A stretch of 64,000 nucleotides of DNA from Rhodopseudomonas sp. BAL398 (GTDB lineage: Bacteria; Pseudomonadota; Alphaproteobacteria; Rhizobiales; Xanthobacteraceae), in the NCBI RefSeq assembly GCF_033001325.1, contig NZ_CP133111.1, forward strand, positions 4,480,501-4,544,500, read 5' to 3'. Of this stretch, positions 21,715 to 30,894 are shown piece after piece. The notes beneath the pieces were generated by a model. That model made no database searches, had not been told where the DNA came from, and saw nothing but the letters and a program-made list of their open reading frames with translations. The translations under genes were made by a program, and so were the position numbers. Position 1 is the first letter of the stretch. Each line of letters starts with the position of its first letter.

Positions 21715-21993
21715 TTACCTGTTGCCGGGATCGGAAATCATCCGCCGCGCCACCAGCCTGTTCCAGATGAACAGCACAATCAGCGCGCCGAGCGTCGCGG
21801 TGATGAAGCCGGCGCCCTGGTTCGGTCCGTAATGGCCGATCGACTGGCCGATGAAAGTGGCGAGGAACGCCCCGGCAATTCCCAGCACGGTGGTCAGCAG
21901 GAATCCGCTGGGATTGTTCGGCCCGGGAGACAAAACCCGGGCGATGATTCCGGCGATGAAGCCGACAAGGATGATCCACAAAATGCCGGTCAT
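21715..21993 (-). CDS. GlsB/YeaQ/YmgE family stress-response membrane protein
   Basis: A 92-residue inner-membrane protein with three hydrophobic helices: ILWIILVGFIAGIIARVL, LLTTVLGIAGAFLATFIGQ, and ITATLGALIVLFIWN. The PGPNNPSGFL loop and the glycine pattern are those of the transglycosylase-associated (YeaQ) family. ATG 21993 is chosen because AAGGAC precedes it by eight bases; an earlier in-frame start at 22029 would only add a polar stub. Induction under stress is known for relatives. Confidence 0.9.
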   Translation of the reverse strand: MTGILWIILVGFIAGIIARVLSPGPNNPSGFLLTTVLGIAGAFLATFIGQSIGHYGPNQGAGFITATLGALIVLFIWNRLVARRMISDPGNR

Positions 21994-22044
21994 GGCGGGC
22001 GTCCTTTTTGAAATGACAGTAGTGAGCAATGAATTGAAGGTGAA

Positions 22045-22617
22045 TTAGATCCAGCGCGAGGCTTCGGTTTCGGTCGGCAGCCGTCCGTCCGGGGTCAGCT
22101 GATCGACCACTTCGGGAAGCTGCCGGCTGAGTCCGTCGAACAATTCGTCGCGCGACAGGCCGGTCTGCGCTGTCATCATCTCGATCTGGTCGGCACCGAG
22201 CGCGTTGGCCAGATCGTTCGGCGCGATCTGCCGGTTCGGTCCGGGGCTGACCCAGGAATTGGCGGTGTCGCCATGGCCGCTTTGCTGGAATTGCTTGAGC
22301 AGATCGCCGAGCCCGCCGCTGAGAATGCTTCCGGCAGCGCCGCCGGCCAGCAGGCCGCCGAGTCCGCCTTTCAGCAGATCGCCCAGGCCGCCCGAGGGGC
22401 CGGCATTCGCGGTATTGAACGGCGGCGGCACCTGCCTCGGCTGGGCATTGCCGGAGGGGGCGGGCGCATTGTCGCTATTGACGTGCTTATAGGCCTTGTA
22501 GGCAAGCAGAGCGAGGATCGCCATGGTGATCTTCGACATCCCGCCGCTCTTGTCATTGGGGTCGGCCGGACCGCGTGGACCATTCTGCATGCCGTTGAGA
22601 ATATCGAGCAAACCCAT
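22045..22617 (-). CDS. YidB/DUF937-family protein
   Basis: A 190-residue protein beginning MGLLDILNGMQNGPRGP, the typical opening of alphaproteobacterial YidB homologues. It has one hydrophobic segment (ITMAILALLAYKAYK), a Gly/Ala/Leu-rich low-complexity centre (GGLGDLLKGGLGGLLAGGAAG) and a C-terminal helical domain with NDLANALGADQIEMMTAQTGLSRDELFDGLS. ATG 22617 is supported by AAGGGAG six bases upstream, better than the ATG two codons earlier. Function unknown; 51 bases upstream of the YeaQ-type gene and probably cotranscribed with it. Confidence 0.85.
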   Translation of the reverse strand: MGLLDILNGMQNGPRGPADPNDKSGGMSKITMAILALLAYKAYKHVNSDNAPAPSGNAQPRQVPPPFNTANAGPSGGLGDLLKGGLGGLLAGGAAGSILSGGLGDLLKQFQQSGHGDTANSWVSPGPNRQIAPNDLANALGADQIEMMTAQTGLSRDELFDGLSRQLPEVVDQLTPDGRLPTETEASRWI

Positions 22618-22759
22618 TTTCATCTCCCTTGGGCTCCAGCCCGCGATTAAGATGGGGCCGGCTGATGGCGGTTACAAGGCGAGCGCTCGATTGGGAATCC
22701 TGCCCGCGCCCTGCTAATCAACAGGCTGACAGTGGCGCGGATAACAGCCTGGATGACCA

Positions 22760-23767
22760 ATGAGTGACGCCCGGACTATCAGGATCGCCGGCGCCGGCAG
22801 CATCGGCTGCTTCGTCGGCGGGATGCTGGCCGACGCCGGCCGCGATGTCGCGCTGCTGGCGCGCCCCAGGGTGATCGCCGAGATCGGCGGTCACGGCTTG
22901 CGGCTGACCAGCTTCGAGGGGCTCGACCGCCGGATCGCGCCCGAGGCGCTGACCCTGTCCGAGGATCCGGCGGTGCTGCGCGACGCCGCCTTCGTGCTGG
23001 TCACGGTCAAGAGCGCCGATACCGCCGAGATCGCCGATCTGATCGCGCGCCATGCGCCGTTTGATGCGGTTGTCATCAGCCTGCAAAATGGCATCGGCAA
23101 TGTGGCGACGCTGCGCGCGCATTTGCCGGGGCGAAGTGTGCTGGCCGCGATGGTGCCGTTCAATGTCGTCGCCATCGGCGAGGGCCGCTATCATCGCGCC
23201 ACCTCGGGCGATATCATTGTCGAGCGCGACCAGGCCGACACCGCGGCGCGGCTCAGCGTGCCCGGGCTGCGGCTACTTCCGTCCGACGACATCATCGGCG
23301 TGCAATGGGGCAAGCTGCTGGTCAATCTGAACAACGCGCTCAATGCCCTGTCCGGCCTGCCGCTGCGCGACCAGCTGGCGCAGCGAGACTGGCGACGGCT
23401 ATTTGCCGATCAGATGGCCGAGGGGCTGGCGGTGATCAGGGCCGAAGCCATCAAGCCGGTGGCGGCGACGCCGCTGCCGCCGGCCTGGTTGCCGCGATTG
23501 CTGCGCTTGCCCGATCCCCTGTTCAACCTGCTGCTCGGCCGCACGATGAAGATCGACCGCAATGCGCGCTCCTCGATGTGGGAGGATCTGCAGCGCGGCC
23601 GGCGAAGCGAGATCGACTATCTGCAAGGTGTGATCGTCGAGATCGCGCGGCGCCGCGGGCTGAGCGTGCCGTTGTCGCAGCGCGTGATGGATTTGATCAA
23701 ACAGGCCGAAGCCGCCGGCCACGGCTCGCCCGGCCTGACGCCGGATCAGATCAGGGGGCATGATTAG
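22760..23767 (+). CDS. panE: 2-dehydropantoate 2-reductase family protein
   Basis: A 335-residue ketopantoate reductase-like enzyme. The NADPH Rossmann motif is IRIAGAGSIGCFVGGMLADAG; FVLVTVKSADTAE and VISLQNGIGN follow, and the helical C-terminal domain contains KLLVNLNNALNALSGLP (Lys/Asn active-site region), SSMWEDLQRGRRSEIDYLQG. It would reduce ketopantoate to pantoate for coenzyme A synthesis. Some bacteria carry several paralogues, so a related 2-keto substrate is possible. Confidence 0.88.
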   Translation: MSDARTIRIAGAGSIGCFVGGMLADAGRDVALLARPRVIAEIGGHGLRLTSFEGLDRRIAPEALTLSEDPAVLRDAAFVLVTVKSADTAEIADLIARHAPFDAVVISLQNGIGNVATLRAHLPGRSVLAAMVPFNVVAIGEGRYHRATSGDIIVERDQADTAARLSVPGLRLLPSDDIIGVQWGKLLVNLNNALNALSGLPLRDQLAQRDWRRLFADQMAEGLAVIRAEAIKPVAATPLPPAWLPRLLRLPDPLFNLLLGRTMKIDRNARSSMWEDLQRGRRSEIDYLQGVIVEIARRRGLSVPLSQRVMDLIKQAEAAGHGSPGLTPDQIRGHD

Positions 23768-23901
23768 CTGATGCCGTGGCGGCCGCCGCGGCGATCGACC
23801 GGCGCCGCCCGGATGAGCAGCCCGAAATCCGCCGCACTAGCGAACCGCCGGAGCCTCTGATATGGACAATCCCGAGCGCCTGCGGCAGCCCGTGGGTCTC
23901 C

Positions 23902-23978
23902 GGTCCCGTAGCTCAGCCGGATAGAGCGACGGTTTCCTAAACCGTAGGTCGGATGTTCGAGTCATCCCGGGATCGCCA
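23902..23978 (+). tRNA. tRNA-Arg (anticodon CCT)
   Basis: A complete 77-base cloverleaf: acceptor ggtcccg pairs with cgggatc (one G-T), D arm gctc...gagc, anticodon stem acggt/accgt enclosing ttcctaa, T arm ggatg/catcc with loop ttcgagt, discriminator G and encoded CCA. Anticodon CCT reads the rare codon AGG. Confidence 0.95.
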
Positions 23979-24076
23979 GCTTCCTCCCCGCCCTTTTGAA
24001 GATTGAGCCGCCCTGCCGTGGCGAATCGGCGGGTCCGGCAGATCGCCGCCTCGCCCCGACCCCTGCGACGCGTCGG

Positions 24077-24667
24077 CTAAGCCGGCGGCCAGTTGCGCAA
24101 GGTCATGTCGGCGATCTTGCGCAATTGATCGCGGCGGACGCCGCCCGCGGCCTGCACCGCCATGCCTTGCAGAATGGTCGAGACGTAGCGCGCCAAATCG
24201 GCGGCGTCGCAATCGGCCGGCAGGTCGCCTTCTTCCTTGGCGCGCTCAAAGCGCAGCCGCAGATCGTCCTCGCCCTTGGCGCGGCGCGCCATCAGTTCCT
24301 GCTTGATGGTTTCGGCGGCGTCGCCGCAGGTCAGCGCGCCCTGCACCGCGAGGCAGCCCGGCGGATGGTCCGGCCCGCTCAGCGCGTCGGCGGCGGCATG
24401 AAGAATGTGTTCGACGACGGCGCGGGCGGTCGGCTTCTCCAGCGCGATCCGCACATAGCCGCCGGGGCCGTCGACATAGCGGTCGAATGCCTTGCGAAAC
24501 AGCTCTTCCTTATTGCCGAACGCCGCATAGAGGCTGGGCTTGGTGATGCCCATCGCCTCGGTGAGATCCGCCATCGAGGCGCCCTCATAGCCTTTGCGCC
24601 AGAACACCTGCATCGCCAGGTTCAGAGCCAGATCGATGTCGAATTCACGCGGACGGCCGATGGCCAT
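24077..24667 (-). CDS. TetR-family transcriptional repressor
   Basis: A 196-residue regulator. ATG 24667 (MAIGRPREFD) has GGGAG eight bases upstream and is preferred to the GTG three codons earlier. The N-terminal helix-turn-helix reads EGASMADLTEAMGITKPSLYAAFGNKEELF; the C-terminal ligand domain contains GCLAVQGALTCGDAAE, as in AcrR/YdeS-like members. It is divergent from an RND efflux pair across a 182-base region with operator-like repeats, so it most likely represses that pump and itself. Confidence 0.93.
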   Translation of the reverse strand: MAIGRPREFDIDLALNLAMQVFWRKGYEGASMADLTEAMGITKPSLYAAFGNKEELFRKAFDRYVDGPGGYVRIALEKPTARAVVEHILHAAADALSGPDHPPGCLAVQGALTCGDAAETIKQELMARRAKGEDDLRLRFERAKEEGDLPADCDAADLARYVSTILQGMAVQAAGGVRRDQLRKIADMTLRNWPPA

Positions 24668-24710
24668 GGCGGGCACTCCCAGATTTTCTACCGATCAGTA
24701 GATATGTCCC

Positions 24711-24742
24711 TTGACAACGATTGTCGATAGTCCATCTATACC
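24711..24742 (+). promoter_or_regulatory. promoter and TetR-operator candidate for the RND pump
   Basis: TTGACA (24711-24716) with an AT-rich -10 candidate around 24734-24742 (atctatacc). A perfect small palindrome gacaa-cga-ttgtc (24713-24725) overlaps the -35. Flanking half-sites gtagatat (24698-24705) and, inverted, around 24732-24741 could form a wider operator. Location between tetR and its divergent pump genes fits repression by occlusion. Confidence 0.5.
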
Positions 24743-24849
24743 GAACGTTACGGATGTGTGCGGTGCAGCAGCGGGCGCGAGCCTCGCTGTCCCTGCAAGC
24801 TACTGAAAATACAGGGATTAGGCAAAGCCTGATCGTGGAAGGGACCAAG

Positions 24850-26052
24850 ATGATCAAAAGTCTTAACCGCAAACACCTGATCGGCATCGGCATCGCGCTG
24901 GCGGTGTTCACCGTTGCCGCAATCGACGCGATGACCGACTGGCCGCAGGCCAAAGCCGGCGCGACGGCAGCCGCGCCCGGCCCGGTGCCGGCCTCGGTCG
25001 CGCTGGTCAAGTCGCGCAAAACCACGCTGTCCGACGAGTTCTCCGGGCGGCTCGAGGCGATCGACCGGGTCGAGATCCGCTCGCGCGTCGCCGGTGTGAT
25101 TCAGCAGATCCATTTTCGCGAAGGCGCGCTGGTGAAGAAGGGCGATCTGCTGATCCAGATCGATCCTTCGCTCTACGCTGCCGATGTGGCCCGCGCCGAG
25201 GGCCTGGTGGCCGCGGCCAAAGCGCAGCTGGTGCTGACCAAGAGCGATTTCGATCGCGGCCAGCAATTGTCGGATTCCCGCACCATTTCGCAGCGCGACC
25301 TCGAGGGCCGCGTCAATGCCTATCGGGCGGCCGAGGCCAATCTGAAAGCCGCCGACGCCGCGCTGCGGACCGCGCAGCTCAATCTCGACTACACCGAGAT
25401 CCGCGCGCCGGTCGCCGGCCGGATCGGCAAGATGGAAATCACCGTCGGAAATCTGATCGCCGCCGGCGCCGGCACGCCATTGCTGACCACGCTGGTCTCG
25501 GTCGATCCGATCTATGCCTCCTTCAACGCCAATGAGCAGGTCGTCACCCGCGCGCTGAATGCCCTGGCGGACGAGAAGACGCCGGCCGCGGTCGAGCGAA
25601 TTCCGGTTGAGATGCGGATCGACGCCACCGACCCGGTCAAGGGCCGGATGCAGTTCATCGACAACCACGTCGATGCCGCCAGCGGCACCGTGCGGGTCCG
25701 CGCCGTGTTCGACAATTCCGATGGCCGGCTGATGCCGGGCCAATTCGCCCGGTTGGCGATGGGCCAGCCCAAGCCCGAGGATGCCCTGCTGATCAGCGAG
25801 CGCGCGATCGGCACCGACCAGAACAAGAAATACGTGATGGTGGTCGATCCCAACGATAAGGCCGAATACCGCGAGGTCACGCTGGGCGATACGGTCGGCG
25901 GCCTACGGGTCGTCACCAGCGGGCTGAAGGCCGGCGAGCGCATCGTCGTCAACGGGTTGCAGCGCATTCGCCCGGGGGCCGCGGTCAAGCCCGAGATGGT
26001 GGCGATGGATGCCGCCCACGCCAAGCCGTCCACCAAGCTCGCGGAGCGCTAG
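24850..26052 (+). CDS. RND efflux periplasmic adaptor subunit
   Basis: A 400-residue membrane-fusion protein of the MexE/AcrA family from ATG 24850, preceded by GGAAGGG. It starts with an N-terminal transmembrane/signal segment (IGIGIALAVFTVAAI). The lipoyl-like and hairpin parts include RVEIRSRVAGVIQQIHFREGALVKKGDLL and LNLDYTEIRAPVAGRIGKMEI, then the beta-barrel (ASGTVRVRAVFDNSDGRLMPGQFARL). There is no lipobox, so it is anchored by its N-terminal helix. It links the RND pump to an outer-membrane channel. Confidence 0.95.
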   Translation: MIKSLNRKHLIGIGIALAVFTVAAIDAMTDWPQAKAGATAAAPGPVPASVALVKSRKTTLSDEFSGRLEAIDRVEIRSRVAGVIQQIHFREGALVKKGDLLIQIDPSLYAADVARAEGLVAAAKAQLVLTKSDFDRGQQLSDSRTISQRDLEGRVNAYRAAEANLKAADAALRTAQLNLDYTEIRAPVAGRIGKMEITVGNLIAAGAGTPLLTTLVSVDPIYASFNANEQVVTRALNALADEKTPAAVERIPVEMRIDATDPVKGRMQFIDNHVDAASGTVRVRAVFDNSDGRLMPGQFARLAMGQPKPEDALLISERAIGTDQNKKYVMVVDPNDKAEYREVTLGDTVGGLRVVTSGLKAGERIVVNGLQRIRPGAAVKPEMVAMDAAHAKPSTKLAER

Positions 26053-26178
26053 GCCGACAGCAAGCCCGGCCCGGCGGCCGGGGCCTCAAATCTCGTCTCT
26101 TGACTGCAGATCGCGGCCGACATCTCGGCCGCGCCGGGACCCCATTGTCCGCGACACCCAATTTAGCGAGCTAGCGCC

Positions 26179-29100
26179 ATGCATTTCTCGAAATTCTTCA
26201 TCGACCGCCCGATCTTTGCCGGCGTGCTGTCCACGTTGATTTTCCTGGCCGGCCTGTTGTCGCTGCCGGTGCTACCGATCTCCGAATATCCCGAAGTGTC
26301 GCCGCCGACCGTGGTAGTGCGCGCGCAATATCCCGGCGCCAATCCCAAGGTGATCGCCGAGACCGTGGCGACGCCGATCGAGGAGCAGATCAACGGCGTC
26401 GAAGGCATGCTCTATATGAGCAGCCAGGCCACCACCGACGGGCTGATGACGCTCAACGTCACCTTCCGGCTCGGCACCGATCCCGACAAGGCCCAGCAGC
26501 TGGTGCAGAACCGGGTGTCGCAGGCAGAGCCGCGGCTGCCCGCCGAGGTCCGCACCCTGGGCATCACCACCATCAAGAGCGCGCCCGATTTGACCATGGT
26601 GGTGCATCTGCTGTCGCCCAATGACCGCTACGACATGACCTATCTGCGCAACTACGCGGTGCTCAACGTCAAGGACCGGTTGGCGCGCATCGAGGGCGTC
26701 GGCCAGGTCCAGCTGTTCGGCTCCGGCGATTATTCGATGCGGATCTGGCTCGATCCGCAGAAGGTCGCCGAGCGCGGGTTGTCGCCGGCCGACGTGGTCA
26801 AGGAGATCCGCGAGCAGAACGTCCAGGCCGCCGCCGGCGTCGTCGGGGCCTCGCCGAGCGAGTCTGGCCTCGACCTGCAGCTGTCGATCAATGCCCAGGG
26901 CCGGCTGCAGACCGAGGAGCAGTTCGGCGACATCATCGTCAAGAGCGGCGCCAATGGCGAAGTGACGCGGCTGCGCGACATCGCCCGCATCGAGCTCGGC
27001 GCCGCCGATTATTCGCTGCGCTCCTTGCTCAACAACAAATCGGCGGTGGCGGTGCCGATCTTCCAGGCGCCCGGCTCCAACGCCATCCAGATCTCCGACA
27101 ATGTCCGCAAGACCATGGCCGAGCTGAAGAAGAACATGCCCGACGGCATGGACTACAGCATCGTCTACGACCCCACCCAATTCGTCCGCGCCTCGATCGA
27201 GGCGGTGATCCACACGCTGCTGGAAGCGGTGGCGCTGGTGGTGCTGGTGGTGATCCTGTTCCTGCAGACCTGGCGGGCCTCGATCATCCCGCTGATCGCG
27301 GTGCCGGTGTCGGTGGTCGGCACCTTCGCGGTGATGCATCTGTTCGGATTCTCGATCAACGCGCTGACTCTGTTCGGGCTGGTGCTGGCGATCGGCATCG
27401 TGGTCGACGACGCCATCGTGGTGGTGGAGAATGTCGAGCGCAATATCGAAAGCGGGCTGTCGCCAAAGCACGCCGCCTATCAGGCGATGCGCGAGGTCAC
27501 CGGCCCGATCATCGCCATCGCGCTGGTGCTGGTGGCGGTGTTCGTGCCGCTGGCCTTCATCACCGGTCTCACCGGGCAGTTCTACAAACAGTTCGCCCTG
27601 ACAGTGGCGATCTCCACGGTGATCTCCGCCTTCAATTCGCTGACGCTGTCGCCGGCGCTCGCCGCGCTGCTGCTCAAAGGCCATGACGCGCCGAAGGATG
27701 CGCTGACCCGCGGCATGGACCGAGCGCTGGGCTGGTTCTTCCGGCGCTTCAACCGGGCGTTCACCCGCAGCTCCAATGCCTATAGCGGCGGCGTCGGCCG
27801 GGTGATCTCGCGTCGCGCCATCGTGATGGTGGCCTATGTGGCGCTGATCGGCGTCACCGGGCTGTTATTCAAGGCGGTGCCCGGCGGCTTCGTGCCGGGT
27901 CAGGACAAGCAATATCTGGTCGGCTTTGCGCAATTGCCCGACGGCGCCACGCTGGACCGCACCGAGGAGGTGATCCGCCGGATGGGCGAGATCGCGCTCA
28001 AGACGCCGGGCGTCGAGGACGCGATCCAGTTTCCCGGCCTGTCGATCAACGGCTTCACCAATTCGTCGAATTCCGGCATCGTGTTCGTGACGCTGAAACC
28101 GTTCGACGAGCGCAAGACCGCGGCGCTCAGCGGCAATGCGATTGCGATGACGCTGAACGGCAAGTTCGCGGCGATCCAGGACGCCTTCATCGCCATGTTC
28201 CCGCCGCCGCCGGTATCCGGCCTCGGCACCATCGGCGGCTTCAAGCTGCAGATCGAGGACCGCGTCGGGCTCGGCTATGACGCGCTGTCCGATGCCACCA
28301 AGGCGTTCGTCGCCAAGGCCACGCAGCAGAAGGAGCTGGCCGGCCTGTTCACCTCCTATCAGGTCAACGTGCCGCAGCTCTATGCCGACATCGACCGCAC
28401 CAAGGCGCGCCAGCTCCATGTGCCGGTGACCAGCGTGTTCGAGACCATGCAGATCTATCTCGGCTCGCTCTACGTCAACGACTTCAACAAATTCGGCCGC
28501 ACCTATTCGGTCCGCGTGCAGGCCGACGCCAAATATCGCGGCCGCGCCGACGATGTCGGCCTGCTGAAAGTGCGCTCCGACACCAACGAGATGGTGCCGC
28601 TGTCGGCGCTGCTGAAGATCAAGGAGAGCGCGGGGCCGGAACGCGCCATGCGCTACAACGGCTTTCTGACCGCCGACCTCAATGGCGGCGCGGCGCCGGG
28701 CTATTCCACCGGCCAGGCCCAGGACGCCATCGCCCGCGTCGCCGCCGAGACCTTGCCCAAGGGCATCGGCTTCGAATGGACCGAACTGACCTATCAGGAG
28801 ATCATCGCCGGCAATTCGTCCTTCATCGTGTTCCCGGTGGCGCTGCTGCTGGTGTTCCTGGTGCTCGCCGCGCAATACGAAAGCCTGATGCTGCCGCTGT
28901 CGATCATCATGATCGTGCCGATGGGCCTGCTGGCGGCGATGTTCGGGGTCTGGGTCACCAAGGGCGACAACAACGTCTTTACCCAGATCGGCCTGATCGT
29001 GCTGGTCGGGCTGTCGGCCAAGAACGCGATCCTGATCGTGGAATTCGCCCGCGAGCTGGAATTCGGCGGCCGCACGCCGGTGCAGGCGGCGATCGAGGCC

Positions 29101-29400
29101 AGCCGGCTGCGGTTGCGGCCGATCCTGATGACCTCGTTGGCCTTCATCATGGGCGTCGTGCCGCTGGTGATCTCCACCGGCGCCGGCTCCGAGATGCGCC
29201 ACGCCATGGGCGTGGCGGTGTTCTCCGGCATGATCGGCGTCACCGCCTTCGGGGTGTTCTTCACGCCGATGTTCTACGTGCTGCTGCGCGCATTGAGCGG
29301 CAACCGCCCGCTGATCCAGCACGGCGAAGGCTCGATGACGCCGCTCGCGCCCGAGGAGCCGGATGCGCCGCGGCCGCACGGGACAAGGGAGGTCGTATAG
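26179..29400 (+). CDS. RND efflux permease (HAE1 family, MexF-like)
   Basis: A 1073-residue inner-membrane proton-driven pump. It has the expected twelve-helix plan with two large periplasmic loops: MHFSKFFIDRPIFAGVLSTLI at the N-terminus, the TM4 proton relay GIVVDDAIVVVENVERN with the paired aspartates, GFVPGQDKQYLVGFAQLPDGA in the second loop, and ILIVEFARELEFGG near TM10. ATG 26179 lies 126 bases after the adaptor stop. No outer-membrane factor gene follows, so the pair must use one encoded elsewhere. Family members export drugs, solvents and biocides; the substrate is not predictable here. Confidence 0.97.
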   Translation: MHFSKFFIDRPIFAGVLSTLIFLAGLLSLPVLPISEYPEVSPPTVVVRAQYPGANPKVIAETVATPIEEQINGVEGMLYMSSQATTDGLMTLNVTFRLGTDPDKAQQLVQNRVSQAEPRLPAEVRTLGITTIKSAPDLTMVVHLLSPNDRYDMTYLRNYAVLNVKDRLARIEGVGQVQLFGSGDYSMRIWLDPQKVAERGLSPADVVKEIREQNVQAAAGVVGASPSESGLDLQLSINAQGRLQTEEQFGDIIVKSGANGEVTRLRDIARIELGAADYSLRSLLNNKSAVAVPIFQAPGSNAIQISDNVRKTMAELKKNMPDGMDYSIVYDPTQFVRASIEAVIHTLLEAVALVVLVVILFLQTWRASIIPLIAVPVSVVGTFAVMHLFGFSINALTLFGLVLAIGIVVDDAIVVVENVERNIESGLSPKHAAYQAMREVTGPIIAIALVLVAVFVPLAFITGLTGQFYKQFALTVAISTVISAFNSLTLSPALAALLLKGHDAPKDALTRGMDRALGWFFRRFNRAFTRSSNAYSGGVGRVISRRAIVMVAYVALIGVTGLLFKAVPGGFVPGQDKQYLVGFAQLPDGATLDRTEEVIRRMGEIALKTPGVEDAIQFPGLSINGFTNSSNSGIVFVTLKPFDERKTAALSGNAIAMTLNGKFAAIQDAFIAMFPPPPVSGLGTIGGFKLQIEDRVGLGYDALSDATKAFVAKATQQKELAGLFTSYQVNVPQLYADIDRTKARQLHVPVTSVFETMQIYLGSLYVNDFNKFGRTYSVRVQADAKYRGRADDVGLLKVRSDTNEMVPLSALLKIKESAGPERAMRYNGFLTADLNGGAAPGYSTGQAQDAIARVAAETLPKGIGFEWTELTYQEIIAGNSSFIVFPVALLLVFLVLAAQYESLMLPLSIIMIVPMGLLAAMFGVWVTKGDNNVFTQIGLIVLVGLSAKNAILIVEFARELEFGGRTPVQAAIEASRLRLRPILMTSLAFIMGVVPLVISTGAGSEMRHAMGVAVFSGMIGVTAFGVFFTPMFYVLLRALSGNRPLIQHGEGSMTPLAPEEPDAPRPHGTREVV

Positions 29401-29651
29401 CTTCGCAGGACCCGTCCGGCGGCTGACCCCGCCTGCCGGATTGGTTCGTTGCGACGGATCGGATGTCACGGCTGTGATGCTGCGCCCGGCTCCCGCCCCC
29501 CTGCCGCGGCCGCGCGTCACGCCGATGACATCCGAGTCGCCGCATCCCGATCGCCGAAGCGCGCGGCTGTTCCGATTAACAATCTTCCATGATGAAACGA
29601 TCGCCTGCGCGCCACGTTGAGCAAGCATTGGCTCATCGTCGGAGGCTCTCC

Positions 29652-30668
29652 ATGAGGAAGATCGCGGTCATTACCGGCGCTGGCGCCGGCGTCGGACGGG
29701 CCACTGCGCTTGAATTTGCCCGCAATGGCTACGATGTCGCGCTGCTGTCGCGCGATCCCGATCGCCTCGACAGCCTCAAGCGCGAGATCGAAAGGATCGG
29801 GCAACGGGCGCTGCCGATTCCGACCGATATGGCGGACGCCGATCAGGTCGAGGCCGCGGCCTCGCAGGTGGAAAGCGAATTGGGCGCCATCGCCGTCTGG
29901 GTCAATGTCGCGATGGCGACGGTGTTTTCGCCGGTCGACCAGCTTACGCCGCGGGAAGTGCAGCGCGCCACCGAGGTCACCTATCTGGGTCAGGTCTACG
30001 GCATGATGGCGGCGCTGAAGCGGATGCGGCTGCGACGTCAGGGCAAGATCGTCAATGTCGGCTCGGCGCTGTCCTATCGCTCGGTGCCGCTGCAAGCGGC
30101 CTATTGCGGCGCCAAGGCGGCGATCCGCGGCTTCACCGATTCGCTGCGCTCGGAGATCATCCATGATGGTCTCGATATCGGGCTCACCATGGTTCATCTG
30201 CCGGCCGTGAACACCCCGCAATTCGATTGGGCGCTCAACAAGATGCACAAGATGGCGCGGCCGGTGGCGCCGATTTTCGAGCCCGAAGTGGCGGCGCGTG
30301 CGATCTATTTCGGCGCTACCCATGAGCGCCGCGAGGTGTGGGTCGGCTTTTCCACCGTGAAGGCAATCGTCGGCAACATGATCGCGCCGGGCCTGATCGA
30401 CCGCTATCTGGCGAGCGCGGGCTATAGCGGGCAACTCAGCAACCGGCCGCTGCCGCCCGATTCGCCCGGCAATCTGTTCGAGCCGGTCCCCGGCCACGCC
30501 ACCGCCCATGGACGCTTCGACGCCAGCGCGCGATCAAGCAGCTGGGAAATGTTCACCGAGCGGCATCGCGAGGCCATCCTGGCCGGCGTCGCCGTGGCCG
30601 GCCTGCTTGGTATCAGTTGGCTGCTTGGCGGACAGCGCCGCCATCGCGTGGTGCGGCGCAGTTACTAA
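29652..30668 (+). CDS. SDR-family oxidoreductase with C-terminal membrane anchor
   Basis: A 338-residue protein with GGAGG six bases before ATG 29652. The SDR domain covers residues 1-250: VITGAGAGVGRATALEFARNG, a variant VNVAMAT replacing NNAG, SALSYRSVPLQAAYCGAKAA with the YxxxK pair. After about residue 285 there is a proline-rich linker and a single hydrophobic helix (ILAGVAVAGLLGISWLLGG) before a basic end. This arrangement is seen in membrane-tethered SDRs of Rhizobiales; the substrate is unknown. Confidence 0.9.
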   Translation: MRKIAVITGAGAGVGRATALEFARNGYDVALLSRDPDRLDSLKREIERIGQRALPIPTDMADADQVEAAASQVESELGAIAVWVNVAMATVFSPVDQLTPREVQRATEVTYLGQVYGMMAALKRMRLRRQGKIVNVGSALSYRSVPLQAAYCGAKAAIRGFTDSLRSEIIHDGLDIGLTMVHLPAVNTPQFDWALNKMHKMARPVAPIFEPEVAARAIYFGATHERREVWVGFSTVKAIVGNMIAPGLIDRYLASAGYSGQLSNRPLPPDSPGNLFEPVPGHATAHGRFDASARSSSWEMFTERHREAILAGVAVAGLLGISWLLGGQRRHRVVRRSY

Positions 30669-30701
30669 CAGCCTGACCGAAAATGCGATCAAGGTCCATG
30701 A

Positions 30702-30809
30702 CGTCATTGCGAGCCGAGGACGGCGCATCGCGCCGTCCGAACGCGAAGCAATCCAGGGGCCTCAAGCTCAGACTGGATTGCTTCGTCGCAAGAGCTCCTC
30801 GCAATGACG
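30702..30809. repeat. hairpin repeat type 1, copy D
   Basis: Full 108-base copy with ggacggcgcatcgcgccgtc as the inner palindrome, between convergent SDR and pncB genes. Similarity to copies E and F continues beyond the closing arm (gcttgat..attgatc.cttttgagtca). Confidence 0.9.
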
Positions 30810-30894
30810 AATCCAAAGGCTTGATTCGATTGATCGCTTTTGAGTCAGACTCTCAATGCGTTCGATGCGCCGATCGCCCGGGTCGGCCACGCGC

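Noticed and set aside
26272-29628. Long antisense frames (470 and 587 codons) opposite the RND permease
   Set aside because: His/Arg/Gly/Asp-rich shadow composition; the plus strand is an unmistakable RND protein.
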